Source: Vigna angularis (lineage: Eukaryota; Streptophyta; Magnoliopsida; Fabales; Fabaceae). From it: DNA of 64,000 nt. The notes beneath the pieces are model-generated. The model made no database searches. It was not told the DNA's origin and saw nothing but the letters and a program-made list of their open reading frames with translations. Below, one piece after another: positions 24,082 to 35,762 of the stretch; the stretch's first letter is position 1; each line of letters begins with the position of its first letter. A program made the position numbers and the translations under genes. The DNA lies in the NCBI RefSeq assembly GCF_016808095.1, contig NC_068978.1:27725306-27789305 (forward strand), written 5' to 3'.

Positions 24082-25470
24082 GGAAAGGAATTGATGAGAG
24101 GCGAGGAAGAGTTAGAAGAGAAAGCAATACTGGAAGACAGAGAAGGAGATGAATGCATCTTATAACAATGATATAGTTTTAATCTTCTATTAATAAATGT
24201 TAAATACAATGTTAACACATATATAATCACATGTGAATTTTTATCTAATTATTGTATTACTGTTAAGTCAACTTATATAACTTTTTTGTTTTGCTTTAAT
24301 TTGTTGGACTTTTGTACTACATGATAAAAGTCAATGGGTTGGTCATCAATGGACCTTTAGCGTGCCGTATCGGTAATTATGTTGACTTTAACGTGGAGTA
24401 TAATTATAATCGATTTCACTTTAAATTTGGAAGTAATTTGTCATTTGAACAAGTATAACAAAAAAACGGATGTTAATATGTAATTGTTTTTAAACATTTT
24501 TAAAAATCTCGTAAATTGCCCATCTCTTTCATATTTTATCCCATTACGATAGAAAAGAATAACTCTCAATAAGAATATTCCTTTCCAGTGACTAATATTC
24601 TTTTTCCGACTTCTTTAGGTGTATTGGATTTTAATTTTAAAATACTCTTTTCCATGTCGAGATACTATTAAATTTAACTAAGACTTTTGAATTATATAAA
24701 GAAGTTTCGAGCTATTCAATTAATTTAATTATAAAATTTTATGGAGAAAAAAAAATTCATCATGCGATAAATTATTTTTAAAACTAATATAAAAATATGT
24801 CGGTGGTCAAAATATAAAACTTTTGGTTAGTTACTTTTTTTACAAAATTCCATAACCCCTTTCTATTCTTTCGCTTCATAATAAATAAATAGTCAGAGAA
24901 AAGGAAAGATGGAAGAGAATACGAAAGTTATAAAATGCATAAAATGAAAAGGACAAGTAGAAAATAATGGAATCGAAATTAGAAAGGAAAGGAGAAAGGG
25001 AGAATATAAAATGAGAAAACGATGTAAAAAAGGACTCAATTAAAAACTAAAAAATAACAAGGGTGTACGATAATAAATTAAAATCAGAATAAGAGGATTA
25101 ATTAAAGTAAAGGATAAAATAAAATCAGAACAAAATGGGAAAGTGAAAGACAAACAAACAAAATAAATCGAGGAAAAAGAGAATAAAATAAAATAAATAA
25201 AAATAAGAAAAACATAAATATGAAATGAGTCTTGAGATGGTTCAAGTTATTTCAAATTGTGGTTGTTTTCTTTATGAAAAGTATGAGAATGCTTTATGTT
25301 TAACTGTGATCAATATATATGGCAATTGTTTGATGATGTTTGTGGAACCTTGAGTTAACCTTGTGAGATGTTGTGCCTTAGATTTTTCTTGTGAATGCTA
25401 TGATGTTAGATCGCAATTGACTTTGCTTGAGTTTCTCTTAATTGAATCATTTGCTTGCTTGTTACACATG
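24082..25470. other. TNL-2 upstream region
   Basis: No gene. From about 24100 to 25200 the sequence matches the upstream region of TNL-4 (44050-44940), for example GGACCTTTAGCGTG, CTTTCCCATGTCGAGATACTATTAAATT-like words and a purine-rich tail of GAAAAGGAAAGATGGAAGAGAATACG. TNL-2 and TNL-4 therefore share a promoter type, while TNL-1 and TNL-3 share another. The promoter must lie here but no start site can be fixed. 25240-25470 is unrecognised. Confidence 0.6.
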
Positions 25471-25482
25471 ATCAAGGTCATC

Positions 25483-25707
25483 TTACTCTTCTACCTCTTT
25501 TACATGTTCTGAGCCAAATAAGCCAATACTATCCCCTTCAACCTTAATGTAAGAATTTAGCCAAAGCTTGGCATTGCCAGACAATGAAAAGGGAAAGAGA
25601 CTCAATCTGATTGCTTCATCTGGCACATGTAAAATTTTTACAGTATTACAAATCTCATTAAAAGGGATTTTCGTGTGACAGTCTTGTAAACTGATTACTC
25701 TGAACAA
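25483..25707 (-). pseudogene. gypsy gag fragment
   Basis: The open frame contains the block IRLSLFPFSLSGNAKLWLNS typical of Athila-like gag, preceded by a NEICNTVKI block. There is no start context and no zinc knuckle or protease after it. It is the distal part of the truncated element at 25480-27324. Confidence 0.65.
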
Positions 25708-26214
25708 GGTGAATCAGTGCTGGCTTCATTTCCATATTAGCAGCATTCACCACGGGTCGGACTATACTATTGAAAGATGAAGGTATAGACACAAAAGCAT
25801 AATCTTCCAACGTACGCTTAACTCTTGGTTGTTCCTACTCATTATTTTCCTCCATATCCTTATCTTCTTGATCAGATGAAGAAGAAGTTTTGAAAAGATC
25901 AGACAAGCTAGCTTCTCTAGCTTCTTTTTTTCTATTTTCTCTCCTACGTCTACTGTTATTCCTACGGGCTGTTCTCTAAATCTCAGAATCAAACAATAAA
26001 TTTTCAGATTTCGTTCTCCTTCTCATGCAGAACAACAATCTCAAGATAACAACCCAGAGAAATAACAATAGAAACTAAACACAACTTATATATACAAATA
26101 TACAAAAATCAAAAACAATGGATTTACAAATAATGGAACATAATTGAAATTGATAAACAATAAATGACTGAAATAACAACAACAATCAAATTCCCGGCAG
26201 CGGCGCCAAAAACT

Positions 26215-27324
26215 TGATAACTTTTTGGCAAGTATACTAAATCGTTACAAGTAATACAGTTAATAAGTAAAAGAGTATCGTTCTCCCAAGGGAATTTGAG
26301 TTATGTATTTCAATTAAAGATATTTATCAAAGTCAATTACTGATGATAACATTTGTGATATCAATTTGGAATTAAGCATGAAAGTAACAACGTAAAAAAT
26401 TAAGATTTAAAAATGCGATAAAAGATCACTGGAATTGGTCTTTGACTAACATTATAGCAAAATCTGGACAACATATATTATCTGTTCAAGCATTCACATA
26501 AGAGTATCTTGGTTTAATTCCTTAAAACAAGTTCTAAAATTATCTATTGAATTATTAATTCCTTAATTAATTCATCAGATAATTTTGCATTAAGTTCAGA
26601 TGTGAGAATGACCAAAAGCACAGAAGTTATTCCTAGCATAATTTACTTTTAGTTTCTTTTCTTACGTTTCTGGTTCTAAAAATACTTTCCAGTACAAAAG
26701 AACTTTTAAAGAGATTAATACTTCCGTATAATTACAAGCAAGTCAAGAAAAGAACATGAACAAAAACATATATTGCACAGGAAATTTACATTAATGTATC
26801 GTCATACAACCAATTCCAATGAACAGAAAATTTAGTCTATCCTAGACATCTCAAACGTACTCTTTACAGCAATTCCTTGCATAAAGTGAAGTCTTGATAT
26901 CTGGAAAGGTCTCCTGATCGTCTCCTAAGTTCTCCAGTATTTTTCTCGCCCTGTTCGTATGTCAGAAGAAACTTTTTGCATTTCTGTCACGTCTTTTAAA
27001 GCCACTTAACTTCCTTAATTCGCTCAACGCACAGGTGTGTGTGCGCTGTGCGAATTTCCTTTAACTACTGCACTTTAACTGAACTTATTCGCTCAGCGCA
27101 CAGGTATTGGTGCGCTGTGCAAGTTTTCTTTTTCTGGCAGTGCGAATTTTGGCTTTCGCTTTGCGAAAATTGGCTGACAAACTCCAAATTATACACCCTT
27201 TCCTGTACAATAATTTACATAACAATCTACTTCCTATTACAACTTTTCACTAAGTAATAACATGAATAATTATAAGATTGAGATCATTTATAAGTGTAAA
27301 AACAACTCTTTTTCACACTTATCA
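26215..27324 (-). repeat. LTR of the truncated gypsy element
   Basis: It has TG...CA ends in minus orientation with the tRNA-Asp PBS three bases inside. Near 27017-27125 it contains two copies of a hairpin-forming word, TTCGCTCA(A/G)CGCACAGGT followed by TGCGCTGTGC, unusually GC-rich for this window. Confidence 0.7.
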
Positions 27325-27479
27325 ATTATACGATTGTTTGGTGACACGAGTCTCTTGGGAAAAGATATCTGGTCTTACCGGTTTTATTACTTGAAACGAT
27401 TTGATTGCCAAAGTCTCAACAAGTTTTTGTGTTAAGTCATAGTGATATTTCTTTATCTTTGTGGAGTATTCACTAAAGA

Positions 27480-29510
27480 CTACTATATATCTGCTTAACA
27501 GGGTTCCTAGTAAAGCAGTTCCTAAAACTTCTTATGAACTATGAACTAGAAGGAAACCCAGTTTAAGAGATCTTCATGTTTGGGGTTGTCTAGTAGAGGT
27601 AAGGTTATATAATCCACATGAAAAGAAGCTTGATGCAACAACCATTAGTGGTTACTTCATCGGTTATCTTGAAAAACCAAAGGGATATAGGTTTTATTGC
27701 CCTAACCATAATAAAAAAATAGTTGAGTATGGTAATGCTCGGTTATTTGAAAATGGACTATTCAATGGGAGTAAGGAGTCACGAACAATGGACATTCAAG
27801 AGAATACTAGTAGTATTTCTACACCTAATGTCTCTTTCTCAAGTTGCTATCTCTCTTGTTGTATCACAATTACACAACATGTAGAGACAACAAATTAATG
27901 TTTCAATCCCACAAAATGAACAGATAAATGTTGAGCCAACTGATAATGAGCAAGTCATAAATGAACAATTGATAGAGGAACCACAAGAAGTAGCCTTAAG
28001 AAGGTTTCTCAGGCAGAAAAGACATGTTATTTCGAATGACTATGTGGTTTACTCTGTTGAACATAAATGTGACTTAAGCATTAATGAAGATCTAGTCTCT
28101 TTTATACAAGTCATGGAAAGTAAAAATTCAGAGAATTGGTTGAATGCTATGGAAGAAGAATTGAAATCAATGGATGACAATAAAGTATGGGATCTAGTTT
28201 AATTGCTTAAGGGTTCAAAAAGTGTCGGTTGTAAATGGGTTTTTAAGACCAAACGCGACTCAAAAGAAAATATTGAACTGTATAAAGCTATATTAGTCAC
28301 CAAATGAATGTAAAGATCGCTTTTCTGAATGGTGACTTAGAAGAGAAAGTTTATATGGATGAACCAGAAGGTTTCCCATTAATAGGAAAAAAAAATTTGG
28401 TGTGTAAATTGAAGAAATCAATATATTGACCGAAACAAGCTTCCCAATAAAGATATCTAAAATTTAATGATACCATAACTTCATATGGTTTTGTAGAGAA
28501 CACCGTTGACCGATGTATATACATAAAGATCACTGGGAGCAAGTTTGTTATTTTGTATCTATATGTTGAAGACATTATTCTTACTATTAATAATATTGGT
28601 ATGTTACATGATATAAGTAAGTTTCTCTCTGACAACTTTGAAATGAAAGATATGAATGAGGCATCTTATGTGATAGGAATAGAAATATTTTTTTATAGAT
28701 CACAAGGATTGTTAAGTTTGTGTAAAAAAGGCTATAGTAACATAGTGTTAAAGAGATTCAGAATGAAAAAAATGCTCTCTTGGAGTAGTTCTAATTCAGA
28801 AAGGGGACAAATTTTGTCAAACTTGTACATTCCTTATGCGTCAGTCATTGGGAGTTTGATGTATGCTCAAACTTGTACTCAACTAGATATCAGTTTCGTT
28901 ATTGGAATGTTAGGTTGATATCAAAGTAATCCTGGAATGGATCACTGGAAAGATGGAAAGAAAGTTCTTAGGTACTTACAAGGTACCAAATACTACATGC
29001 TCACTTACACAAGGTCATATAATTTTGAAGTGATTGGCTACTCAGATTAAGATTATGTCTGATGTGTGGATTCGAGAAAATCCACATTTAGGTATATTTA
29101 TCTATTGGATGGAAGAGGAACTTCTTGGAAAATTACAAAACAATCAATCATTGATACTTCCACCATGGAGGGTCATTTTGTGGCATGCTTTGAGGCCACT
29201 ATTCATGCATTGTGGTTGTGAAACTTTGTATCGAGGCTTGATATTATTCACAATATCACTAGGCTGATAAGGATTTATTTTGATAATTTAATAGTCGTCT
29301 TCTTCTCTAAAAACGATAAGTACTCAAAGGGTACAAAACACATGGATTTGAAGTACTTGTCAGTCAAAGAAAAAGTGCAGAAACATAGAGTGTTGATTGA
29401 GCATATTGGTACTGATTTGATGATAGCAGATTCGTTAAAAAATGACTAGCATCTAAAAGTTTTATTGGCCATGTTGAAAGTATGGACATTATGGATAAGT
29501 CAATATTAAC
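27480..29510 (+). pseudogene. Ty1-Copia pol remnant (integrase end, RT, RNase H), copy 2
   Basis: From about 27480 the plus strand reads TIYLLNRVPSKAVPKTSYEL, a stop, then HVWGC and KKLDATTISGYFIGY: the C-terminal part of Copia integrase. Next come RT blocks (SENWLNAMEEELKSM, VGCKWVFKTK, FLNGDLEEKVYMDEPEGF, LYVEDIILT at the catalytic YVDD, SLMYAQTCTQLDISFV) and RNase H blocks up to about 29450. Many stops and frame changes break it. It is the same family as the remnant at 5065-5969 but longer. The gypsy LTR at 27324 marks its left truncation. Catalytic YVDD reads YVED. Confidence 0.85.
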
Positions 29511-30473
29511 ATGATGATGTTACCTATCTATATGCATATATGTTTGTACTTATATAACACTTGTGAATTCAATTAAAGTTATGTTTCTCTTAATTTTTGT
29601 TATCCACATTAAGTAATATACATGTATTATTGATTGTGGAAACATGTTATGCTTCTTTTAGACACATGAAAGTTATAAGATTGATTTAAGTTGCGTTGGT
29701 TTGATTATGTGATACATGGAAGGAATCTTGTCGTTCATGACTTTTTCCTGTCATTATTCGATCATTTCAATTCATATAACGACGACATGATAATCTAATG
29801 AATGGTGTGCACTTAAAGTTTAGTATTAAATCTTCAAGTCATCATATGAACCAAGGGGAGAATGTTAAAGCATTATAATTTAATATTTGGTTCATATAAT
29901 TTAAAGAACAACTTTAATACAGAGATTCTAATGTGATGATTATTAGAATATAAATGTATTAAAGTTATGGGATTATTTTAAAATTATTAAAATTAATCTC
30001 TATCTTCTCACTTCAATAAAGACATTTTCAAAATTTTATTAATGTTTTTAAAATACTAGAAGTTAATGTAAAAAGTGGAGAAGGTTACATAACGAAAGAT
30101 ATATTGACTTTAACAAAAGAAAACATCTTATCTAGATAGTTTTTTATCATCAAGAAGTCATTAAAGAGAAGTAAGGGAAGAAAAAACATTGATTAAATTT
30201 TTTTTCCAATGGATCGAGATAAATTCTTTTTTTTTGGTATTTATAGATATGAGAATTTGTGAGAACCATAAAATTCAAAATGAGGTATAATTTCATAAAT
30301 TGAAATATGAAATTGCTTACAAAACATTCATGAATTTCTTAACAGTAAGCTATACTTTAAAGAAAAACAAGGAAAGGATGGGAAAAAATAAATAGCAATC
30401 AAGAACACTGATCATGCTGTTCTCAAAACAACATAAATGACTTCTCAAAAGAACATAAATGACTTATCAGAAA
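29511..30473 (+). repeat. Copia 3' end: untranslated region, polypurine tract and LTR start
   Basis: After RNase H, sequence shared with 5970-6320 leads to a polypurine tract (CCAAGGGGAGAA, 29851-29862) followed by TGTTAAAGCA, the likely start of the 3' LTR at 29863. The LTR end could not be fixed because the 5' LTR is gone. By about 30240 the sequence has become TNL-3 3' flank (shared with 17530-17700 and 35600-35700). No gene is present. Confidence 0.55.
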
Positions 30474-33400
30474 TCACATTACAACTTTCTTTATGAATCT
30501 AATGAGAGAATGTTTCTTTGACTCAGATGCTTTTTCCATGTTCTTTGATTCACTACATATCAGATACACCGTTGTGTTCTTCACCATCAATCCATTATCG
30601 AAATTCACAAAAATCCCCACATTGTCTCCAGATTCTAAATTTGACATTATGCCATGCCAATCTTCATCTTTAAAGGAAATTACTGTGCCATGGTTGTGAA
30701 TCTGGAATGTACACTTTGTGTAATTAACAATTAAGACAACAGTAAATTCAGGTTCAATGATTTTAGGGGTTGATAAATAAACAACACACAAAATCATTCC
30801 TTTCATGTCACGATCTTGAGGCACAGTGAAAGAAACAGATTGTCCCTCACCCATATGGGCCAAACAATAAGAATCGTTAACAGTTGGGAGACAAACATCA
30901 CCAGACTCACTGCTTGCCAATACCTGCACCATAAGATAAAAGGCTTAGTCATTTATCTAATTTTTCTATTCAAACTGTCTTCTATATAATCATTATTTTA
31001 ACATTAATAATTACAAAGTGGGCATTTATAATCAAACAAACAACAATACAGTACATAATCAACACATACAAATGGTAATTAATTTAAATAAATCTGATTA
31101 ATAGTTTTTTTCTGGATGTATCATCATTACGTCGTTAGTAAAGTAAAGTAAGAAAGTATTGAAATAAAAGCAAAATCACTTGATTAGTTGATTACCAAAA
31201 TAAGAAACCTCTAGATGAGGTTCTACGGCAATAGAAATTAAGCGTGCTAAAATTGATTGTTGTAGTTTCAGTCAGATAGTTCATTAGGATTATTTTATGT
31301 TCTCTTGATTAATAGCTAAAATGCTAGTGAAGGTAAGAAACAAAAACGAAGCTAGAGAAGAACCTCATATATGTTATTGCTGACAGCATTGAAGAATTGA
31401 TGGTATGCTCCAACACCAATCAGAGAACACCTGAAGTGTTGCTTTGATATTCCTGATTCTGTAATATTCGCAAAATATTCAACCAAAATATTTGTCACTT
31501 GCTTAGATAATTGAAGTTCGGTGTCACATGCTACCAAAACACTTCGAATATGTGCAAGGGTGCTAAGCAATGGTGCAATATCAATCGTATTATCCTCCAT
31601 ATCCATGCAAAACGAATGAATATAAGAAATGGGATTCATTGTTGGGGACATCCAGGACCGAATGATAGAAGGAAAAAGATTATTAGATAATCCCTCAAAT
31701 CGTCGTAGGGACATGTATCCAATGCCTTTTGAGCTTACAATTGAAAAAGGCACATGTCTCACAGCTGTATTTTCAGCAATTAGAGTTATCAAGGATTCCA
31801 ACTTTGCTATATCTTTATCCATTATGTGAATGGAACAACCAGAGAGAATGAAGGTTCTTAAAGATTTCAAGTCATATATCTTTGTTGGAAGATTGTTCAG
31901 ACTTGTACAGTATTTCAAATTTAGCAGTGTAAGACTGTTGAGTGATCCAATAGATTGGTGTAGTTTGCGCAATCTTGAACAATATTTGAAAATGAGGTGT
32001 TCAAGACTTGGTAATCCGGTAAAGTCAGGGGTTGTAGTTAAATGCTCGGAGTGACTGAGGTTAAGGACTTTTAGGGATCTCAAAACCTGCACCAAGATAG
32101 TTTTTCATTTTAGAAATGTTAGAGTACAAATTAAAAATGAATTAATAGGAAGCTAGTAATTTATTTTAATTAAGTTGTGTTTTAACGAGAAGTGGCTGGT
32201 AATAAAACCTGGGGTGTTTTCCAGAGAAATCGGAGAAGACTGCGTTTTAAATCAATCACTGTTGCATCATCCTCATAAAAGTTGTTAGGCAGACATTCTG
32301 AAGGAAACCCATGCAATCTGATCCATCTTAGCTTCTCAAGAAGGTACTGCAAGGTTTCTGTCCCCTGTGATGAAAAGAGCAAATAAAAACTAATGTACTA
32401 CAGAGGAGAAAGAAAACGCTTTCAAAAGAAGTTTCAAACCACATGTAAAGAATGTTCTTACATATTTTGACGGTAGCCTGTTCTTCCCAAAATCCCCTTC
32501 TAATTTTTCATGAATAATTTGTACTCCGACTTCTTGTAGCAAAGGGTGCATTCTAAATTTGTTGTTCTTGTCAATTTTGATGAGGTTATGCTCGATGAGA
32601 ACTCTTATTCCAATATCAGCGTCTACTCCACAGCCATTTAGGATCTTCCTAACATAGGCTCTGCTCTTACCAACAAAGAAACAACATACATCAAGGAATA
32701 TATTTTCTTCCATTTCATTGAGTGAACCTTGGATGCTTACTTTTATTATCTTTCGAACACGATGCATGCCATCTTTCGAAAATTTAAACAATACCCAGTT
32801 CCATTCTTCTTTCGTCCTTCCAAATAAACTACTTCCAACGACTTCAAGAGCTAGAGGTAATCCTCCACAATAACTAACTACTTTTCTTGCAAGGTCTTTG
32901 TATTCTTCTTTTGGTTTTGGCTCTCTAAATGCGTGCCAACTAAAAAGCTCAAGGGACTCCTCTTCGTTCATTAGCTTTATTCGAAATATGTTCATGTAAG
33001 GATCACCTCCTCTCGGCGGCTCTATATATGTTGATGTAAAGATTATTACAGTTCCTTCACCGAACCATTTACGAAAATCCCATAGGTCGAATAAACTAAA
33101 GTAAGAAACATTGTCAAGTACAATGAGCACCCTTTTTCCATAAAGTGTTTCCCGAATTATAGTTCTTCCCACATCAATGCTAGGAATCTCCACCTTTTGT
33201 TTTAGGACATCGAAAAGTTGTTCTAGTAAACGAAGATGCCCTTTTATTCCTCTAACTTGTGAAATATTTTCAATGAAACTTTTCTCCTTGAATGTCCAAT
33301 GAATTTGATTGTAGATCGCTTTGGCAAGAGTGGTTTTACCAGATCCTTCTTCTCCACCTATTCCTATTATACAAACTTCAGTGGATTTACTTTTGATAGT

Positions 33401-34088
33401 TCGAATCAGATCTTCCACGTATGATTGTAATCTAACTGGAAATTTAGTAGCGGACAAGACCGGTAAATTAACAACGCTGTTAACAATTTTGTCCACTAAT
33501 TCAGCATCACTCCTTCAAGTTCAATAGCAGTTATAGAAGAAGTCATGTATTAAGAAAATGAAATCGGAGGCTTAAAAGATGGTTGATTGAGTGAGTGATG
33601 TACCTGTGATTACTCTCATCCCATCCAAAGAAATTTGCAGCTTTGGTGAGTGCATGGCACCACCTGGACATTCCATCCTCCAGTTCTTCTCCTGAAAATG
33701 TTTGCTGTGCTGTTGCCTTCAAGGCTTTTCCAAAGTAACCCTTCTGAAGACGTACATCAGATGGCTGGATTTCATAATATACGGGCAGAACATGTCGGCA
33801 ATAAGTATGGTGCCAGTTGATGATTTGTTGAAGCTGATGAAGACACCAAACAGATTGAGAATAGGTTTGGGTGAAAACAACAATTGCTACCCGACAGTGG
33901 CTGAGAATAGGTTCTTGGATATGTGTTGACTTGACTGCATTGTTGTAGTGAAGGAAAGTGGTGAGGCCAACAGTAGAGAGGGCATAATTGAGATGAGAAA
34001 CAAATTTTCTGTTGATGTCTTCTCCAGTGAAGTTGATGAGCACATCGTACTTCCGTGGTACTTTGTTTGATGAGGAGGCGTTATCCAT
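30474..34088 (-). CDS. TNL-3: TIR-NBS-LRR resistance-type protein
   Basis: Exons on the minus strand: 34088-33604 (TIR), 33509-32462 (NB-ARC), 32364-32209, 32086-31364 (LRR) and 30923-30474 (C-JID-like). They total 2862 bases, about 953 residues, with no stop. Gln85 (WCLHQL) replaces the TIR catalytic Glu. NB-ARC has GGEEGSGKTT, but kinase-2 reads LIVLDNV (33107-33115), so the second Asp is Asn, unlike the other three copies. RNBS-B is TSTY, and MHP is at 32543-32551. Exon 3 lacks about 23 codons and the end of exon 2 lacks about five codons (the RLWFDKD region) compared with TNL-1, both without breaking the frame. Intron 4 has no insertion. Confidence 0.85.
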
Positions 34089-34924
34089 GGAAAGGAATTG
34101 ATGAGAGGTGATCAATAGTTAGAAAGAGAAACTAATACTGCAACACAAAGAAGGAGAATTCATAAATTGTTAAATACAATGTTAACACGTACATCATCAT
34201 ATTTGAATTTTTATCAAATTTTTGTTGGACTTTTGCACTACGTGATACGTACCGTTGCCCTTAAGTTGTCACTTGTATTCAAAACTCATCATTCATTTAA
34301 CATTGGTTGACATAACATTACGTAATTAGCGATTTTGAACGTTGAAAAAACTCAGGATTATTTAACAAAACTAATTAATATAAGAACCAAAATATATAAT
34401 GAAGTCAATATAATTTTTTTTTATAAATTAACTTATGCATAAGATCATTTTAGTTTATAAAACAAAATGTTTAATTTTTTTTTCTAGTTTTCTCTCGTAA
34501 GAAATATTGAGGAAGAAAATCAGCTCAATATCATAAACTAAAGTTAATCTTGTTTTTCTTTCTTAGAAGTTTTGTAGAGAAATTTTCTCCAAACATTCTC
34601 TTGGTCAATAAAAACACATTTTTCCATTATAATATTGTGATATGAACAATAGTTTTTTATGGGTATATCTTATAAATTACAGGCTGCTGTAGTTGACCCA
34701 TGAATTTGCTATGCAATTTTTCCTGACAAACCCGTTTAAAGCTGTTTACAACTCTTGCCAAACAAAGAATATCAGTTCCAACTTTTTTTTATTTTTCCAC
34801 TTATGGAAAATGGTATCCATTTTCAAAACTCTTGCCAATGGTCGAGTTGTAAAAAGGTCAATAATTATTATTCAAAATTTCATTAAAAGGTAATCATTAG
34901 TTTCATATAATTAATTTTAGTTTC

Positions 34925-34971
<47 letters not shown>

Positions 34972-35762
34972 CATTGTTTAATCATGATAACCAGAAACTT
35001 TGACTTTATAATAGGATCTGGATGCATTTTTTGTACAAAGTTGGTTCTTTGGATTGACTCGGAATGCTTATAGAAATTTTTGAAAATACCTTTATTTTTC
35101 ATCATAAATTAAAATGATTTTATGTATAATTAAAAATATAATTATTTTTATAAATTACAAGCATGGTCTTTCACAAACTAATGAATTTGGATATTCATTA
35201 AGAAAAAACATTTTAAACACGAAAATGAAGTCTCATGTGTGTTTGATGAAATGCATTATATCTATATTCTAAAATTAACACTCATGGAAGACTATTTTTA
35301 ACATCTATTATGATATTCTTCTTCCTCATTATTTTCCAGCTTTTATTCTAAGACTTGGATGCAACAACTTCAAGGAAAAGTTTATGCTTATGATGACCAA
35401 AATGTAAAAGAAAAAGAAACTCGATAAATTAATTTTGGTGTAAAACTGTATCTTACAACATCATAATCCATACTAACCATATTTGTTAAATATAATATGT
35501 TACTTTGATATTCAACCATATGATAAATATTTATTTGAGATGAATTTTTAAAACTAAAATTAAACAATGTCTACTAGTTTAGCCTATATGATTTCATAAA
35601 TTCAAATATAAAATAGCTTACAAAAGACACATGAATTTCTTAATTGTAAGGTATACTCCAAAGAAAAACAAGGAAAGGATGGGGCAATATAAATAGAAAT
35701 CAAGAACAGAAGGATTATTTCCATCGCTAAAGTGATCATGTTGTTCTCAAAGAACATAAATA
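34089..35762. repeat. TNL-3 upstream region and duplicated block, copy B
   Basis: No gene. 34089-34400 is TNL-3 upstream DNA similar to that of TNL-1. 34400-35560 is another copy of the TNL-flanking block (compare 10490-11905 plus 17178-17560, and 50110-51660), without the hAT or LTR-like insertions. A deletion in it is bridged by a TA microsatellite. 35560-35762 is TNL-4 3' flank, with ATTATTTCCATCGCTAAAGTGATC near 35714. Confidence 0.7.
34926..34968. repeat. TA microsatellite
   Basis: About 43 bp of nearly pure TA. It lies exactly where this copy of the TNL-flanking block lacks about 380 bp that are present in the other copies. Confidence 0.9.

Larger units (their letters stand above)
25480..27324 (-). 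mobile_element. truncated Ty3-gypsy element (Athila-like): 5' LTR, PBS, partial gag
   Basis: In minus orientation the LTR runs 27324-26215 (TGATAAGTGTG...AAAAAGTTATCA, 1110 bp). It is followed by CTT and a primer-binding site at 26208-26193 (TGGCGCCGCTGCCGGG, complementary to the 3' end of tRNA-Asp). A leader and gag remains follow at 25992-25480. The gag part includes EAIRLSLFPFSLSGNAKLWLNS, the hallmark of Athila/Tat-group gag. The rest of the element and the other LTR are missing. It abuts, and probably truncates, the Copia remnant that starts at about 27480. Confidence 0.75.
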
